Source: Bacillus sanguinis
GTDB lineage: Bacteria; Bacillota; Bacilli; Bacillales; Bacillaceae_G
Assembly (NCBI RefSeq): GCF_018332475.1
Contig: NZ_BOQB01000149.1
Span: 1 to 33,392, forward strand
DNA: 33,392 nucleotides
Direction: 5' to 3'
Position numbers and translations under genes: made by a program. Under the pieces are notes generated by a model. That model was not told where the DNA came from and searched no databases. It worked only from the letters and a program-made list of their open reading frames with translations. This document shows, piece by piece, positions 25,434 to 33,343 of this stretch. How positions within the stretch are numbered: position 1 is the stretch's first letter; the number at the start of each line of letters is the position of its first letter.

Positions 25434-25477
25434 ATCAGAAACCTCCCCATACAAATTTGAAATGATTTTTTTCACAG

Positions 25478-25540
25478 AAAAAAACCGTTTCTTTCCTCTC
25501 TCTATATTAACATGACTAATAGAGAGAAGAAAAATAACGG
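25478..25540 (-). terminator. Strong terminator between phoR and polA
   Basis: An imperfect ~20-bp stem: CCGTT/AACGG at the base (25485-25489 with 25536-25540) and a 9-bp upper part (25497-25505 with 25519-25527). On the minus strand it is followed by seven T residues (25478-25484). It ends 45 bases before the polA start. Confidence 0.9.
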
Positions 25541-25643
25541 CTATTTTCTATCATATATACAAACGTTTATTAACATAAAAGGGAAGTGACGAGAACAGCA
25601 TAACTATTCTCGTCCAAAATTACTCCTTGGATGAAGGGGTTTT
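25478..25643 (-). ncRNA. Candidate PhoP-regulated small transcript
   Basis: Inferred RNA of about 165 bases, starting shortly after a TATAAT box (25649-25654, minus) that sits behind a four-hexamer Pho box and ending at the strong terminator at 25478-25540. It contains an 8-bp hairpin GACGAGAA / TTCTCGTC (25588-25614). A weak 15-codon frame (25570-25617) starts with TTG after AAGGAG. It could be a regulatory RNA, encode a micro-peptide, or be only the tail of the phoPR message. No expression evidence is available. Confidence 0.45.
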
Positions 25644-25648
25644 CATGT

Positions 25649-25705
25649 ATTATATTAACAGAGCTTTATTAATATTTAATTAAGCCAATGTTAATATATT
25701 GTAAA
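25649..25705 (-). promoter_or_regulatory. PhoP box with downstream promoter
   Basis: Four direct repeats on the minus strand, each six bases and separated by exactly five: TTTACA (25700-25705), TTAACA (25689-25694), TTAATT (25678-25683) and TTAATA (25667-25672). PhoP of B. subtilis binds such TTAACA-like repeats with 11-bp periodicity. A perfect TATAAT at 25649-25654 puts the repeats at about -24 to -63 from the start point, the usual place for PhoP activation. Confidence 0.7.
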
Positions 25706-25716
25706 CATCCTTCATC

Positions 25717-27480
25717 CTATTTTTCAGTTGCTGATTTTGGTAAAACAACTGTAAATGTTGTTCCTTCCCCAACTTCACTATCCACTGTAATCGTACCGTG
25801 ATGCGCCTCGACCAAATGCTTTACAATCGATAATCCAAGGCCTGTACCACCAGTATTTCTACTTCTCGCCTTATCCACTCGGTAAAAGCGTTCAAAAATA
25901 CGCGGAATTTCATCTTTACTAATACCAATTCCAGTATCAGAAACTTTTATATAAGCATTATATTTATCTTCTGCTAATTCTACAGAAACAATGCCTCCAG
26001 CCGGCGTATATACGATTGCATTATTCATTAAATTAATAAAGATTTGCTTCAAACGACTTGGATCTCCAATGACAGAAACCCGTTTTAGCGTATTTACTTG
26101 TAAAGAGATTTCTTTTTCTCCTGCTTTGTTATCAAGTACCATATGAATGTCTTCAAGAAGTCCCTTCATATCAACGGTCCCCATACTCAATTTAAATCCT
26201 TGTTGCTCAATCTTTGATAGATCTAATAAATCTTCAATTAACCCTTGCATGCGTTCACTTTCTTTTAAAATAATGTGCAAGAAATGTTCGCAGAATTTTT
26301 TATTATCCATAGCTCCATCCAAGAGCGTTTCTGAAAAACCTTTAATAGAAGTAATCGGTGTCTTTAGTTCATGAGAAACATTCGCTAAAAAGTCTTTTCT
26401 CATTTGTTCTAATTTCTTTAGCTCAGTAATGTCATGGAATACAAGGACAATTCCTTTCCATTCATGGTTCGTCCCGATAATCGGTGCTCCATATACTTCG
26501 AAATGCTTTCGCTCAATTCCAAGAGGCAATAACATTTGTTTACGCACTTTCACTTCTGTCATAAAGATTTCTTCCACGAGCTCTATAATTTCTGTATGAT
26601 GAAACGACTCATAATATAAACGATCTAAATATTCTTCATCTGTTACGTGGAAAGTCTCCTTATACGAACGATTTACAAGATTTATATAACCGCGGCTATC
26701 AATTAAAATCATTCCGCTTCCCATATTTTCAATTAACGTATGCAGACGATCTTGTTGCATTTCTTGTTCAAGTGTCATCTCTTGTAAATTACGTGCTAAA
26801 ATATTAATCGCTTTACTTAACATTCCCGTTTCATCCGAATGACTTTCATAAGCGCGTGCTTTATAATTTCCCTTTGCTAATTCGATAGCAACTTTCGTAA
26901 CGGATTCAATTGGCCTAATATATTGCCCTGTAATTTTCATACCTAAAAATACGACTACGAGACACGCGATAACAAATCCGATAATTAATAATCCCCACGT
27001 TTTTTGATGAACTGCTTTCAAAGGCTCAATTGTACTTTTCACCAAAATGTACCCTTGTTTCCCCGCTACATCTTGAACGAATACCGCATGGTAAAATTCA
27101 TTATTCTGATCTGTTTCTTTCGTAATGACTTTGTTTCTTTGTTTTGTTGTTTCAGAAGAAAGTTCTTTCATTATCCTTTGACTAAAAGCAGACTGTTCTC
27201 CGCCGCTATATTGCACTTTCTTTTTTTCATCTACAAATGCAATAGAAGCCTGTATTTTTTCTTCTAACTTTTCAAATACATATGGATTTTTTAAAACATC
27301 ATCAAAACCTTGTTCTTCTGCTAATACCGCAACATACTCTGTCTCTTTTACCATTCTCTCTTTGGCATGATCTATATAGTAGTTTTCAAACACCGTTTCT
27401 AGCAATAAACCTAGTCCAACTAAAATAAATACAATAAGAGAAACAAATGTAAAAAGAAGCCTGGAACGAAATTTATTCAT
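25717..27480 (-). CDS. phoR: PhoR, phosphate-sensing histidine kinase
   Basis: A 587-residue membrane kinase. In order: transmembrane helix 1 (about 9-28), an extracytoplasmic sensor (about 30-160), transmembrane helix 2 (about 162-182), HAMP (about 183-235), PAS (about 245-350), the H-box with phosphorylated His370 (NVSHELKTPITS) and the ATPase domain with N (IFINLMNNAIVY), G1 (DTGIGI) and G2 (GGTGLGLSI) boxes. It phosphorylates PhoP when phosphate is scarce. Its ATG lies inside the last codons of phoP (8-base overlap), so translation is probably coupled. Confidence 0.95.
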   Translation of the reverse strand: MNKFRSRLLFTFVSLIVFILVGLGLLLETVFENYYIDHAKERMVKETEYVAVLAEEQGFDDVLKNPYVFEKLEEKIQASIAFVDEKKKVQYSGGEQSAFSQRIMKELSSETTKQRNKVITKETDQNNEFYHAVFVQDVAGKQGYILVKSTIEPLKAVHQKTWGLLIIGFVIACLVVVFLGMKITGQYIRPIESVTKVAIELAKGNYKARAYESHSDETGMLSKAINILARNLQEMTLEQEMQQDRLHTLIENMGSGMILIDSRGYINLVNRSYKETFHVTDEEYLDRLYYESFHHTEIIELVEEIFMTEVKVRKQMLLPLGIERKHFEVYGAPIIGTNHEWKGIVLVFHDITELKKLEQMRKDFLANVSHELKTPITSIKGFSETLLDGAMDNKKFCEHFLHIILKESERMQGLIEDLLDLSKIEQQGFKLSMGTVDMKGLLEDIHMVLDNKAGEKEISLQVNTLKRVSVIGDPSRLKQIFINLMNNAIVYTPAGGIVSVELAEDKYNAYIKVSDTGIGISKDEIPRIFERFYRVDKARSRNTGGTGLGLSIVKHLVEAHHGTITVDSEVGEGTTFTVVLPKSATEK

Positions 27481-28192
27481 CCCCTTTTGGCTCCTCTAAT
27501 TTATATCCTAAACCACGTATCGTTTTAATGTACGTCGGTTTTTTCGTATTTTGTTCAATTTTATCGCGCAAATGGCTAATATGAACGTCAACAATTCGTG
27601 TATCACCAGCAAAATCATAGTTCCATACAGCACTTAATAATTGATCACGTGTCAACACGCGACTTTTATTTTTCGCAAGATAAACAAGTAGTTCAAATTC
27701 TTTTGGTGTTAATTCAAGCTTTCTTCCTTGGAAATAAGCCTCATAAAATTCCGGCAAAATTTTAAGTTCAGCAATTGTGATGCTCTCTTCATCTAACGCT
27801 TCTTTCACTTGTTCTTCTTGTTGTAATTTCGTGCGGCGCAAAATTGCTTTCACACGTGCGACAACTTCCCTCGGGCTAAATGGCTTCGTCATATAATCAT
27901 CTGCCCCAAGTTCAAGACCTAGCACCTTATCAAATTCATCATCTTTTGCTGTTAACATTAAAATCGGCGTCATAACGCGCTGCAATCGTAATTCTTTACA
28001 CACTTCCATACCATCCATTTTCGGAAGCATTAAATCTAATATAATTAAATCTGGGCGTTCTGTTGTCGCTTTTTGAAGCGCCATTTCTCCATCCATCGCT
28101 GTTATAACTTCAAACCCAGCTTGTTGTAGATTAAATTCAATTAAAGTTAAGATAAATTCTTCATCATCAACTACTAAAATACGATTGTTCAT
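27473..28192 (-). CDS. phoP: PhoP, phosphate-starvation response regulator
   Basis: A 239-residue OmpR-family regulator. The receiver domain (1-120) has Asp9, Asp10, the phosphorylated Asp53 (LILDLMLPKMDG) and Lys103 (TKPFSPREV). The C-terminal winged helix (about 140-235, LTPKEFELLVYLAKN and RIVDVHISHLRDKIE) binds TTAACA-type repeats. The strong SD GGAGGAAAAG precedes the ATG. In B. subtilis, mdh lies directly upstream; here three small genes intervene and phoP has its own promoter. Confidence 0.96.
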   Translation of the reverse strand: MNNRILVVDDEEFILTLIEFNLQQAGFEVITAMDGEMALQKATTERPDLIILDLMLPKMDGMEVCKELRLQRVMTPILMLTAKDDEFDKVLGLELGADDYMTKPFSPREVVARVKAILRRTKLQQEEQVKEALDEESITIAELKILPEFYEAYFQGRKLELTPKEFELLVYLAKNKSRVLTRDQLLSAVWNYDFAGDTRIVDVHISHLRDKIEQNTKKPTYIKTIRGLGYKLEEPKGDE

Positions 28193-28254
28193 TCTTTTCC
28201 TCCAAGTTATAGACTTGAAACCTTCTTCATCCTAGTATTTTCCCCGTTATTCTC

Positions 28255-28283
28255 ATCATACTAGAAAACAAGGTCCCTCTCAA
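28255..28283 (-). promoter_or_regulatory. Promoter of phoPR
   Basis: TTGAGA (28278-28283) and TATGAT (28255-28260), 17 bases apart on the minus strand. No TTAACA-type repeats are seen here. Confidence 0.7.
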
Positions 28284-28354
28284 TATAATTGTCTATTCAT
28301 GGAGTTCGTTTGTGTAGAATTAAGAAAATAGACGTAATTACACCTCGCCTGCAA

Positions 28355-28591
28355 CTACACAGGATTTTGCCAAACTTTATAGATTTCTCTCTCTTCCTTA
28401 AAGCTCACTTCCGTATGAACTTTAAAATCTTGATTTTGCGCTAAGAAAAACGAAAGAGCATACGCTATTTTATAATCTGGTGTTTCATATCCATCAAATA
28501 CTCTCCCGTACATTTCATTCGCGAGCGAATCGGCCCACACTTCAGCTTCTCTTATCGTTTCAAAGATTATGTCTTCACGTTTCCATTTCAT
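28355..28591 (-). CDS. Unrecognised 78-residue protein
   Basis: A short soluble protein, charged and aromatic (MKWKREDIIFETIREAEVW at the start). It has a predicted helix, a GYETPDYKIAYALSFFLAQN middle part and a Lys/Glu-rich end. There is no signal peptide or motif that I can place. The ATG at 28591 has AAGGAG 12 bases upstream, a long spacing. A TTG at 28612 is in frame but precedes that SD. It is divergent from the 43-residue peptide gene, with overlapping promoter regions. It is likely real because it has a coherent composition and SD, but its function is unknown. Confidence 0.6.
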   Translation of the reverse strand: MKWKREDIIFETIREAEVWADSLANEMYGRVFDGYETPDYKIAYALSFFLAQNQDFKVHTEVSFKEEREIYKVWQNPV

Positions 28592-28612
28592 CTTAAAAAA
28601 CGACTCCTTCAA

Positions 28613-28642
28613 TTGACTTCAATTATCAAGTCACTATATAGT
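28613..28642 (+). promoter_or_regulatory. Promoter candidate for the 43-residue peptide
   Basis: TTGACT (28613-28618) and TATATA (28635-28640) with a 16-base spacer on the plus strand. The -10 lies in a perfect palindrome, ACTATATAGT (28633-28642), and GACTT/AAGTC arms flank 28615-28632. An alternative -10, TATAAT, is at 28664-28669. Confidence 0.5.
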
Positions 28643-28692
28643 AAATATTGTTAATCTAAAAATTATAATATAGAAGATAAGGAGACCCCATT

Positions 28693-28824
28693 ATGCGACT
28701 AGTACTACCTATTCTATCTTTAATAGTAACGTGCATTCTTACATTCAACGCCCCAAGCTGGGATACGATTAAAACAGGTTGTTCCGATTTCGCCGAAGGA
28801 TTCACGCAAGGATTCTTCAACTAA
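28693..28824 (+). CDS. Small 43-residue membrane or secreted peptide
   Basis: A complete short frame with SD AAGGAGACC nine bases before its ATG, its own promoter candidate and a strong terminator right after the stop. The product begins MRLVLPILSLIVTCILTFNA, a hydrophobic helix or signal sequence (about residues 3-18), followed by a hydrophilic part with SWDTIKTGCSDFAEGFTQGF. It has two Cys residues (14 and 30). A lipobox is not convincing. It is isolated on the plus strand between minus-strand genes. Function unknown. Confidence 0.6.
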   Translation: MRLVLPILSLIVTCILTFNAPSWDTIKTGCSDFAEGFTQGFFN

Positions 28825-28826
28825 AA

Positions 28827-28865
28827 ATAGCGCTAGCACCTTATAGAAAGGTATGCTAGCGCTAT
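28827..28865. terminator. Terminator between the small peptide gene and the MaoC-like gene
   Basis: A perfect 12-bp stem, ATAGCGCTAGCA / TGCTAGCGCTAT. It is preceded by A residues and followed by a T-rich run within ten bases. Probably shared by the convergent genes. Confidence 0.8.
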
Positions 28866-28880
28866 TCATATTTTTACTTT

Positions 28881-29354
28881 TTAAAAATTATCCAATGCTT
28901 TTTCCATAATGGAAACAGATTTATAAGGTGGTGTTACTGTTAATGAGCCTTTCACAACAGTATCTCCTTTTTCATCATGCGCAGATACAAGCATATCAAT
29001 TGTATGTTCCTCCTCGGAAACAGCCACTACTTCAAAGTGGATTTGTAACGTTTCATAATGGTGAACATGCTTCACGAACGTAAGGTCCTTCCTTGTAATA
29101 TGACTACCTGGACCTGGTAAATATTTCGTAACTGCCGTTGTAATCATTCCCGTTAGCATAATGCTTGGTACAATCGGCTTTTCATACGGAGTTTGGGATG
29201 CGTAATCATGCTGAATATACAATGGATTGGCATCATTTGTTAACCCTAAGTACAATAACAAATCTTTATCCTCAATTTTTTCAGTAATAGATAATTTCTC
29301 CCCTACTGTAATTTCATCCATTTTACGACCAATTTGAACTTTTTTCTTTAACAT
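28881..29354 (-). CDS. MaoC-like hot-dog fold protein with altered catalytic motif
   Basis: A 157-residue single hot-dog domain of the MaoC/(R)-hydratase type. The motif DANPLYIQHDYA (residues 41-52) and the later IVPSIMLTGMITTAVTKYLPG fit enoyl-CoA hydratase-like proteins. The hydratase signature D-x-N-P-x-H has Asp41 and Asn43, but Tyr46 replaces the second catalytic residue His. Ordinary hydratase activity is therefore doubtful; a thioesterase, acyl-binding or dehydratase-subunit role is possible. SD GGAGGGG lies seven bases before the ATG. It is a single gene between mdh and the small peptide gene. Confidence 0.75.
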   Translation of the reverse strand: MLKKKVQIGRKMDEITVGEKLSITEKIEDKDLLLYLGLTNDANPLYIQHDYASQTPYEKPIVPSIMLTGMITTAVTKYLPGPGSHITRKDLTFVKHVHHYETLQIHFEVVAVSEEEHTIDMLVSAHDEKGDTVVKGSLTVTPPYKSVSIMEKALDNF

Positions 29355-29524
29355 GTTACAATCCCCTCCGATTTTTTCACCTTATTATCCTACTAAAAGC
29401 GATACTTGATCCGAATTTTACTATGATGAGGGCAATGTATAGTATAAATCTATAGTTTCATTATAGGATACACCAAATGATAGCGTTTTCATGTTATTTC
29501 AAAAAAACATTTGCATATATAGTA

Positions 29525-29554
29525 GAAAAAGATTCGGGGCCCCGAATCTTTTTC
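29525..29554. terminator. Terminator of mdh (30-bp perfect palindrome)
   Basis: GAAAAAGATTCGGGG joined directly to its reverse complement, with T-run on either strand. It lies just after the mdh stop. The preceding 29355-29524 shows no gene. Confidence 0.9.
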
Positions 29555-29570
29555 CGCTTATATTTAATTA

Positions 29571-30509
29571 TTAAACAAGAACCTTCATAACATTACGTAC
29601 AGATTCTACAGAGCGATCTAACGCTTCTTTTTCATCTGCAAGAAGTTCTAATTCAATAATTTTTTCAATTCCGTTACCACCTAGAATTACTGGTACCCCT
29701 AAGTAAAGGTCGCTATAACCATATTCACCTTCAAGGTACGCAATAGCCGGTAATACACGGCGTTGATCTTTTAAGATTGCTTCTGTCATTTCAACTAAAG
29801 AAGCAGCTGGTGCGTAATATGCACTACCGTTTCCTAATAAGCCTACAATTTCGCCGCCACCTTTACGGGTACGTTCTACGATTGCTTCTAAACGCTCTTT
29901 CGGAATTAAAGTTTCTAACGGAATGCCACCTGCATAAGAATAACGTACAAGAGGTACCATATCGTCACCGTGGCCACCAAGAACAAATCCTGTAATGTCT
30001 TTCACAGAAAGATTTAATTCTTGTGCAATAAATGTACGGAAACGAGCTGTATCTAATACGCCCGATTGACCAATAACACGCTCTTTCGGGAATCCTGCTT
30101 CTTTAAATACAGAATATGTCATTGCATCAACTGGATTTGTTAATACAACAATAATCGCATTTGGTGAATGTTTTGCAATGTCGCGCGTAATACTTTTCAT
30201 AATTTTAGAGTTTGTTGCTACTAAGTCATCACGGCTCATACCAGGCTTACGTGCAATACCTGCTGTAATAACGACAACGTCAGAATCAGCAGTATCTGCG
30301 TAATCAGATGTTCCAATAATGTTAGCATCAAAACCTTGTACTGGGCTCGCTTCTAACATATCTAACGCTTTCCCTTTTGTTGGATTTTCCAGTTGTGGAA
30401 TGTCCACTAATACAACATCTGCAAGTTCTTTTTGTGCTAATAAGAATGCCGTTGTTGCTCCTGTAAATCCTGCACCGATGACTGAAACTTTCTTGCGTTT
30501 GATTGTCAT
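29571..30509 (-). CDS. mdh: Malate dehydrogenase
   Basis: A 312-residue LDH-like (MDH3-type) malate dehydrogenase that converts malate to oxaloacetate with NAD. It has the nucleotide loop GAGFTGA (12-18), Asp36 at the end of strand two for NAD, substrate arginines Arg87, Arg93 and Arg156, catalytic Asp153 and His180 ([10 protein letters not shown]). It is the last gene of the icd-mdh pair, 19 bases after icd, with a terminator immediately downstream. Confidence 0.97.
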
Positions 30510-30528
30510 AATTTACCCCCCGCTTTAA

Positions 30529-31821
30529 TTATGCGTTTTTGATTATCGCTACATCCATGTTTTTAATCAGTTCATTAGCGAACTCAGAACATTTCACTTC
30601 TGTTGCACCTTCCATTAAGCGTGCGAAATCATAAGTTACTACTTTTGAAGCAATTGTTTTCTCAACAGAAGCAGTTACTAATTTCGCAGCTTCGTTCCAT
30701 CCTAAGTGCTCTAATAATAATACACCAGAAAGAAGAACTGAAGATGGGTTTACTTTATCTAAACCTGCATATTTTGGAGCTGTACCGTGTGTAGCTTCAA
30801 AGATAGCATGTCCAGTCACATAGTTAATGTTTGCACCAGGTGCAATACCAATTCCACCTACTTGTGCAGCAAGTGCATCAGAGATGTAGTCTCCGTTTAA
30901 GTTCATTGTTGCAACAACATCGAACTCACGTGGACGAGTTAAAATTTGTTGTAAGAAGATGTCTGCAATAGAATCTTTTACGATGATTTTTCCAGCCACT
31001 TCAGCGTCTGCCATCGCTTTATTCGCTGCATCTTTACCATCTTTCTCAACAATACGGTCATATTCAGCCCAAGTGAATACTTTGTCGCCAAATTCTTGTT
31101 CCGCTACTTCGTAACCCCAGTTTTTGAAAGCACCTTCTGTAAATTTCATAATGTTTCCTTTATGAACTAATGTAACAGAAGAGCGTTTCTCGTTAATTGC
31201 ATATTGAATTGCAGCACGAACAAGACGCTTTGTCCCTTCTTCAGAGATTGGTTTAATACCAATACCAGATGTTTCTGGGAAGCGGATTTTATTAACACCC
31301 ATTGCCTCTTTTAAGAAAGCAAGAACTTTTTCTGCTTCTGGAGATCCTTGTGCATATTCAATTCCAGCATAAATGTCTTCTGTATTCTCACGGAAAATAA
31401 CCATATCAGTATCTTCCGGACGTTTTACAGGTGAAGGAACACCTTCAAAATAACGAACTGGACGTAGACATACATATAAATCTAATTCTTGACGAAGTGC
31501 TACGTTTAGAGAACGAATACCACCGCCAACTGGAGTTGTAAGTGGGCCTTTAATCGCGATTAAATACTCACGGATTAAATTTAAAGTTTCTTCTGGTAAC
31601 CACTCGCCTGTTTGGTTGAATGCTTTTTCCCCTGCAAGCACTTCTTTCCAAACGATTTTCTTCTCACCGTCATAAGCTTTTTCAACTGCTGCTTCTAGTA
31701 CACGAGATGCAGCTGCCCAAATATCAGGACCAATTCCATCTCCTTCGATAAATGGAATAATCGGATTGTTTGGTACATTCATAACACCATTAGTTACAGT
31801 AATTTTTTCACCTGTCGTCAA
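30529..31821 (-). CDS. icd: Isocitrate dehydrogenase (NADP), TTG start
   Basis: A 430-residue decarboxylating dehydrogenase producing 2-oxoglutarate and NADPH. Conserved substrate residues appear in [16 protein letters not shown] (Ser104, Arg110), in RPVRYF, and in the metal-binding aspartates of [11 protein letters not shown] and the later NLNGDYISD. The [16 protein letters not shown] stretch is the NADP-binding part. TTG at 31821 is used because GGGGG lies eight bases upstream and the product then begins (M)TTGEKITV, like relatives. The ATG at 31836 overlaps the SD. Two hairpins lie in the citZ-icd gap. Confidence 0.96.
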   Translation of the reverse strand: MTTGEKITVTNGVMNVPNNPIIPFIEGDGIGPDIWAAASRVLEAAVEKAYDGEKKIVWKEVLAGEKAFNQTGEWLPEETLNLIREYLIAIKGPLTTPVGGGIRSLNVALRQELDLYVCLRPVRYFEGVPSPVKRPEDTDMVIFRENTEDIYAGIEYAQGSPEAEKVLAFLKEAMGVNKIRFPETSGIGIKPISEEGTKRLVRAAIQYAINEKRSSVTLVHKGNIMKFTEGAFKNWGYEVAEQEFGDKVFTWAEYDRIVEKDGKDAANKAMADAEVAGKIIVKDSIADIFLQQILTRPREFDVVATMNLNGDYISDALAAQVGGIGIAPGANINYVTGHAIFEATHGTAPKYAGLDKVNPSSVLLSGVLLLEHLGWNEAAKLVTASVEKTIASKVVTYDFARLMEGATEVKCSEFANELIKNMDVAIIKNA

Positions 31822-31842
31822 TGTGATAACCCCCATGTTTGA

Positions 31843-31882
31843 AATTTCATATGTATGAAACTGAGGGAATAACCCCTCAGTT
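31843..31882 (-). promoter_or_regulatory. Tandem hairpins in the citZ-icd intergenic region
   Basis: A 9-bp stem AACTGAGGG / CCCTCAGTT (31859-31882) and a 7-bp stem TTTCATA / TATGAAA (31845-31860) stand side by side just upstream of the icd SD. No T-run follows, so they may stabilise or insulate icd-mdh mRNA rather than terminate citZ. Confidence 0.5.
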
Positions 31883-31958
31883 CAAACCGTTAGTCAAATT
31901 AAAATATTCTAATCATTACATCTTTCCGAAAAAATCAGACTTTTGAAAGCGTATTTTC

Positions 31959-31974
31959 ACTATCAAAATAGTGT
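31959..31974. other. Short hairpin after citZ
   Basis: CACTAT / ATAGTG with a four-base loop, just past the citZ stop. It has T residues on the plus-strand side only, so it is at best a weak citZ terminator. Confidence 0.35.
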
Positions 31975-31981
31975 TTTTCGC

Positions 31982-33097
31982 TTATCGTTGTGCAATTGGA
32001 ACGTACACTTGATGTGTTGGACCATTATAATCAGCACGCGGACGGATTAAACGGTTATTTTCATATTGTTCTAGAATATGAGCTAACCAGCCTGACATAC
32101 GGCTAATTGCAAAGATAGGTGTAAATAAGTCATGGTCAATTCCTAAACAATGGTATACAGAAGCTGAATAGAAATCAACATTTGGTGGAAGACCTTTTTC
32201 TTTTGTTACAATGTCTTCAATTTTGATAGACATATTATACCATTTGTCTTCTCCTAAAAGCACGCATAATCGCTTAGACATTTCGCGTAAATGTTTTGCA
32301 CGCGGATCACCCTGCTCATATACACGGTGGCCAAAGCCCATGATTTTCACTTTATTTTGAAGAGCATTATGAATATATGATTCTACATTTTCTTCTTCGC
32401 CAATTTCAGTTAGCATCTTCATTACATTTTCATTTGCCCCGCCGTGAAGAGGGCCTTTTAACGCGCCGATTGCTGCTGTAATACCAGAATATACATCTGA
32501 TAGTGTAGCTACACAAACGCGTGCAGTAAATGTAGAAGCGTTTAACTCATGATCTGCGTGAAGTACAAGCGCCTTATCAAAAGCTTCAATTTCAACTTCA
32601 TTTGGCTCGCGATCATTTAACATGTACAAGAAGTTTGCAGCTAAAGATAAATCATTTCTAGGCTCAATAACATCTAAACCTTTACGAATTCTTGCATAAG
32701 CAGCAACTAAAGTTCCCACTTGAGCCTGCAATTTAACCGCTTTCAAATAATTGGACTTTTCATCCATAATTTCAGCGCTCTCATCGTATAATGATAGCAT
32801 GGAAATTGCAGTTCGTAAAACAGACATCGGATGTGCAATTTTTAAATCTACTTGTTTCAAATATGTTAAAATCTCACCTGGTACTTTATAGTATTCCGAT
32901 ACAATCTCTTTAAATTTCGCTAGTTCTTGTTCGTTAGGAAGCTTGCGATGCCATAATAAGTACACTACTTCTTCAAATGTAGCATTCTCCGCTAAATCAT
33001 CAATATTATACCCAACATAAGTTAATGTATCATCAATAATAGAGCTCACAGATGATGTTGTTGCTACTACCCCTTCTAAACCTCGAATAACAGTCAT
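31982..33097 (-). CDS. citZ: Citrate synthase
   Basis: A 371-residue type I citrate synthase of Gram-positive length that condenses acetyl-CoA with oxaloacetate at the entry to the TCA cycle. Catalytic motifs: GPLHGGANE (His for oxaloacetate enolisation), GFGHRVYEQGDPRA (second His) and the NVDFYSASVYHCLGI region with the catalytic Asp. The ATG at 33097 follows SD GGAGAGA; the frame runs 11 codons further to 33130 but those codons contain the SD. It is the first gene of the citZ-icd-mdh cluster and has its own promoter with an operator-like palindrome. Confidence 0.96.
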   Translation of the reverse strand: MTVIRGLEGVVATTSSVSSIIDDTLTYVGYNIDDLAENATFEEVVYLLWHRKLPNEQELAKFKEIVSEYYKVPGEILTYLKQVDLKIAHPMSVLRTAISMLSLYDESAEIMDEKSNYLKAVKLQAQVGTLVAAYARIRKGLDVIEPRNDLSLAANFLYMLNDREPNEVEIEAFDKALVLHADHELNASTFTARVCVATLSDVYSGITAAIGALKGPLHGGANENVMKMLTEIGEEENVESYIHNALQNKVKIMGFGHRVYEQGDPRAKHLREMSKRLCVLLGEDKWYNMSIKIEDIVTKEKGLPPNVDFYSASVYHCLGIDHDLFTPIFAISRMSGWLAHILEQYENNRLIRPRADYNGPTHQVYVPIAQR

Positions 33098-33164
33098 GAC
33101 ATTCTCTCCTTTTCCTGAAAATTCTCCCAACCTTGCTCCTTATATCTATTTGCTTCCCTTTTGA

Positions 33165-33194
33165 ATTATGAACGCCCGTTCACTCTTTAGGCAA
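33165..33194 (-). promoter_or_regulatory. citZ promoter with overlapping palindrome
   Basis: TTGCCT (33189-33194) and CATAAT (33165-33170) on the minus strand, 18 bases apart. A perfect 14-bp palindrome, TGAACGCCCGTTCA in plus orientation with a two-base centre (33169-33182), fills the spacer and touches the -10, the typical site of a repressor. It does not fit the CcpA cre consensus, since it lacks the central CG. Confidence 0.55.
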
Positions 33195-33263
33195 GCAAAA
33201 TGCACGTTCATGCAAATTTGTTACGATGTTCCCCTCTTATGTCCATTGTCTACATGGAAAGCA

Positions 33264-33297
33264 TGAGCGTGAATGTCTCCCCGAATCCTCACGCTCA
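33264..33297. other. 9-bp inverted repeat upstream of citZ
   Basis: TGAGCGTGA / TCACGCTCA with a 16-base loop. No T-run follows on either strand within a few bases. It could be an operator or a structural element upstream of the citZ promoter. Confidence 0.4.
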
Positions 33298-33343
33298 AAA
33301 CAACAAGTTAGTGAGGAAAATGAATCCCGAAGAGTTTTATGAT

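Noticed and set aside
22800-25475. Longer PolA from ATG at 25475
   Set aside because: There is no SD before it, while TTG at 25433 has GGGGAGGT seven bases upstream and matches the start of relatives.
33169-33182. CcpA cre site at citZ
   Set aside because: The central CG required by the cre consensus is CC here, so it is reported only as an unassigned palindrome.
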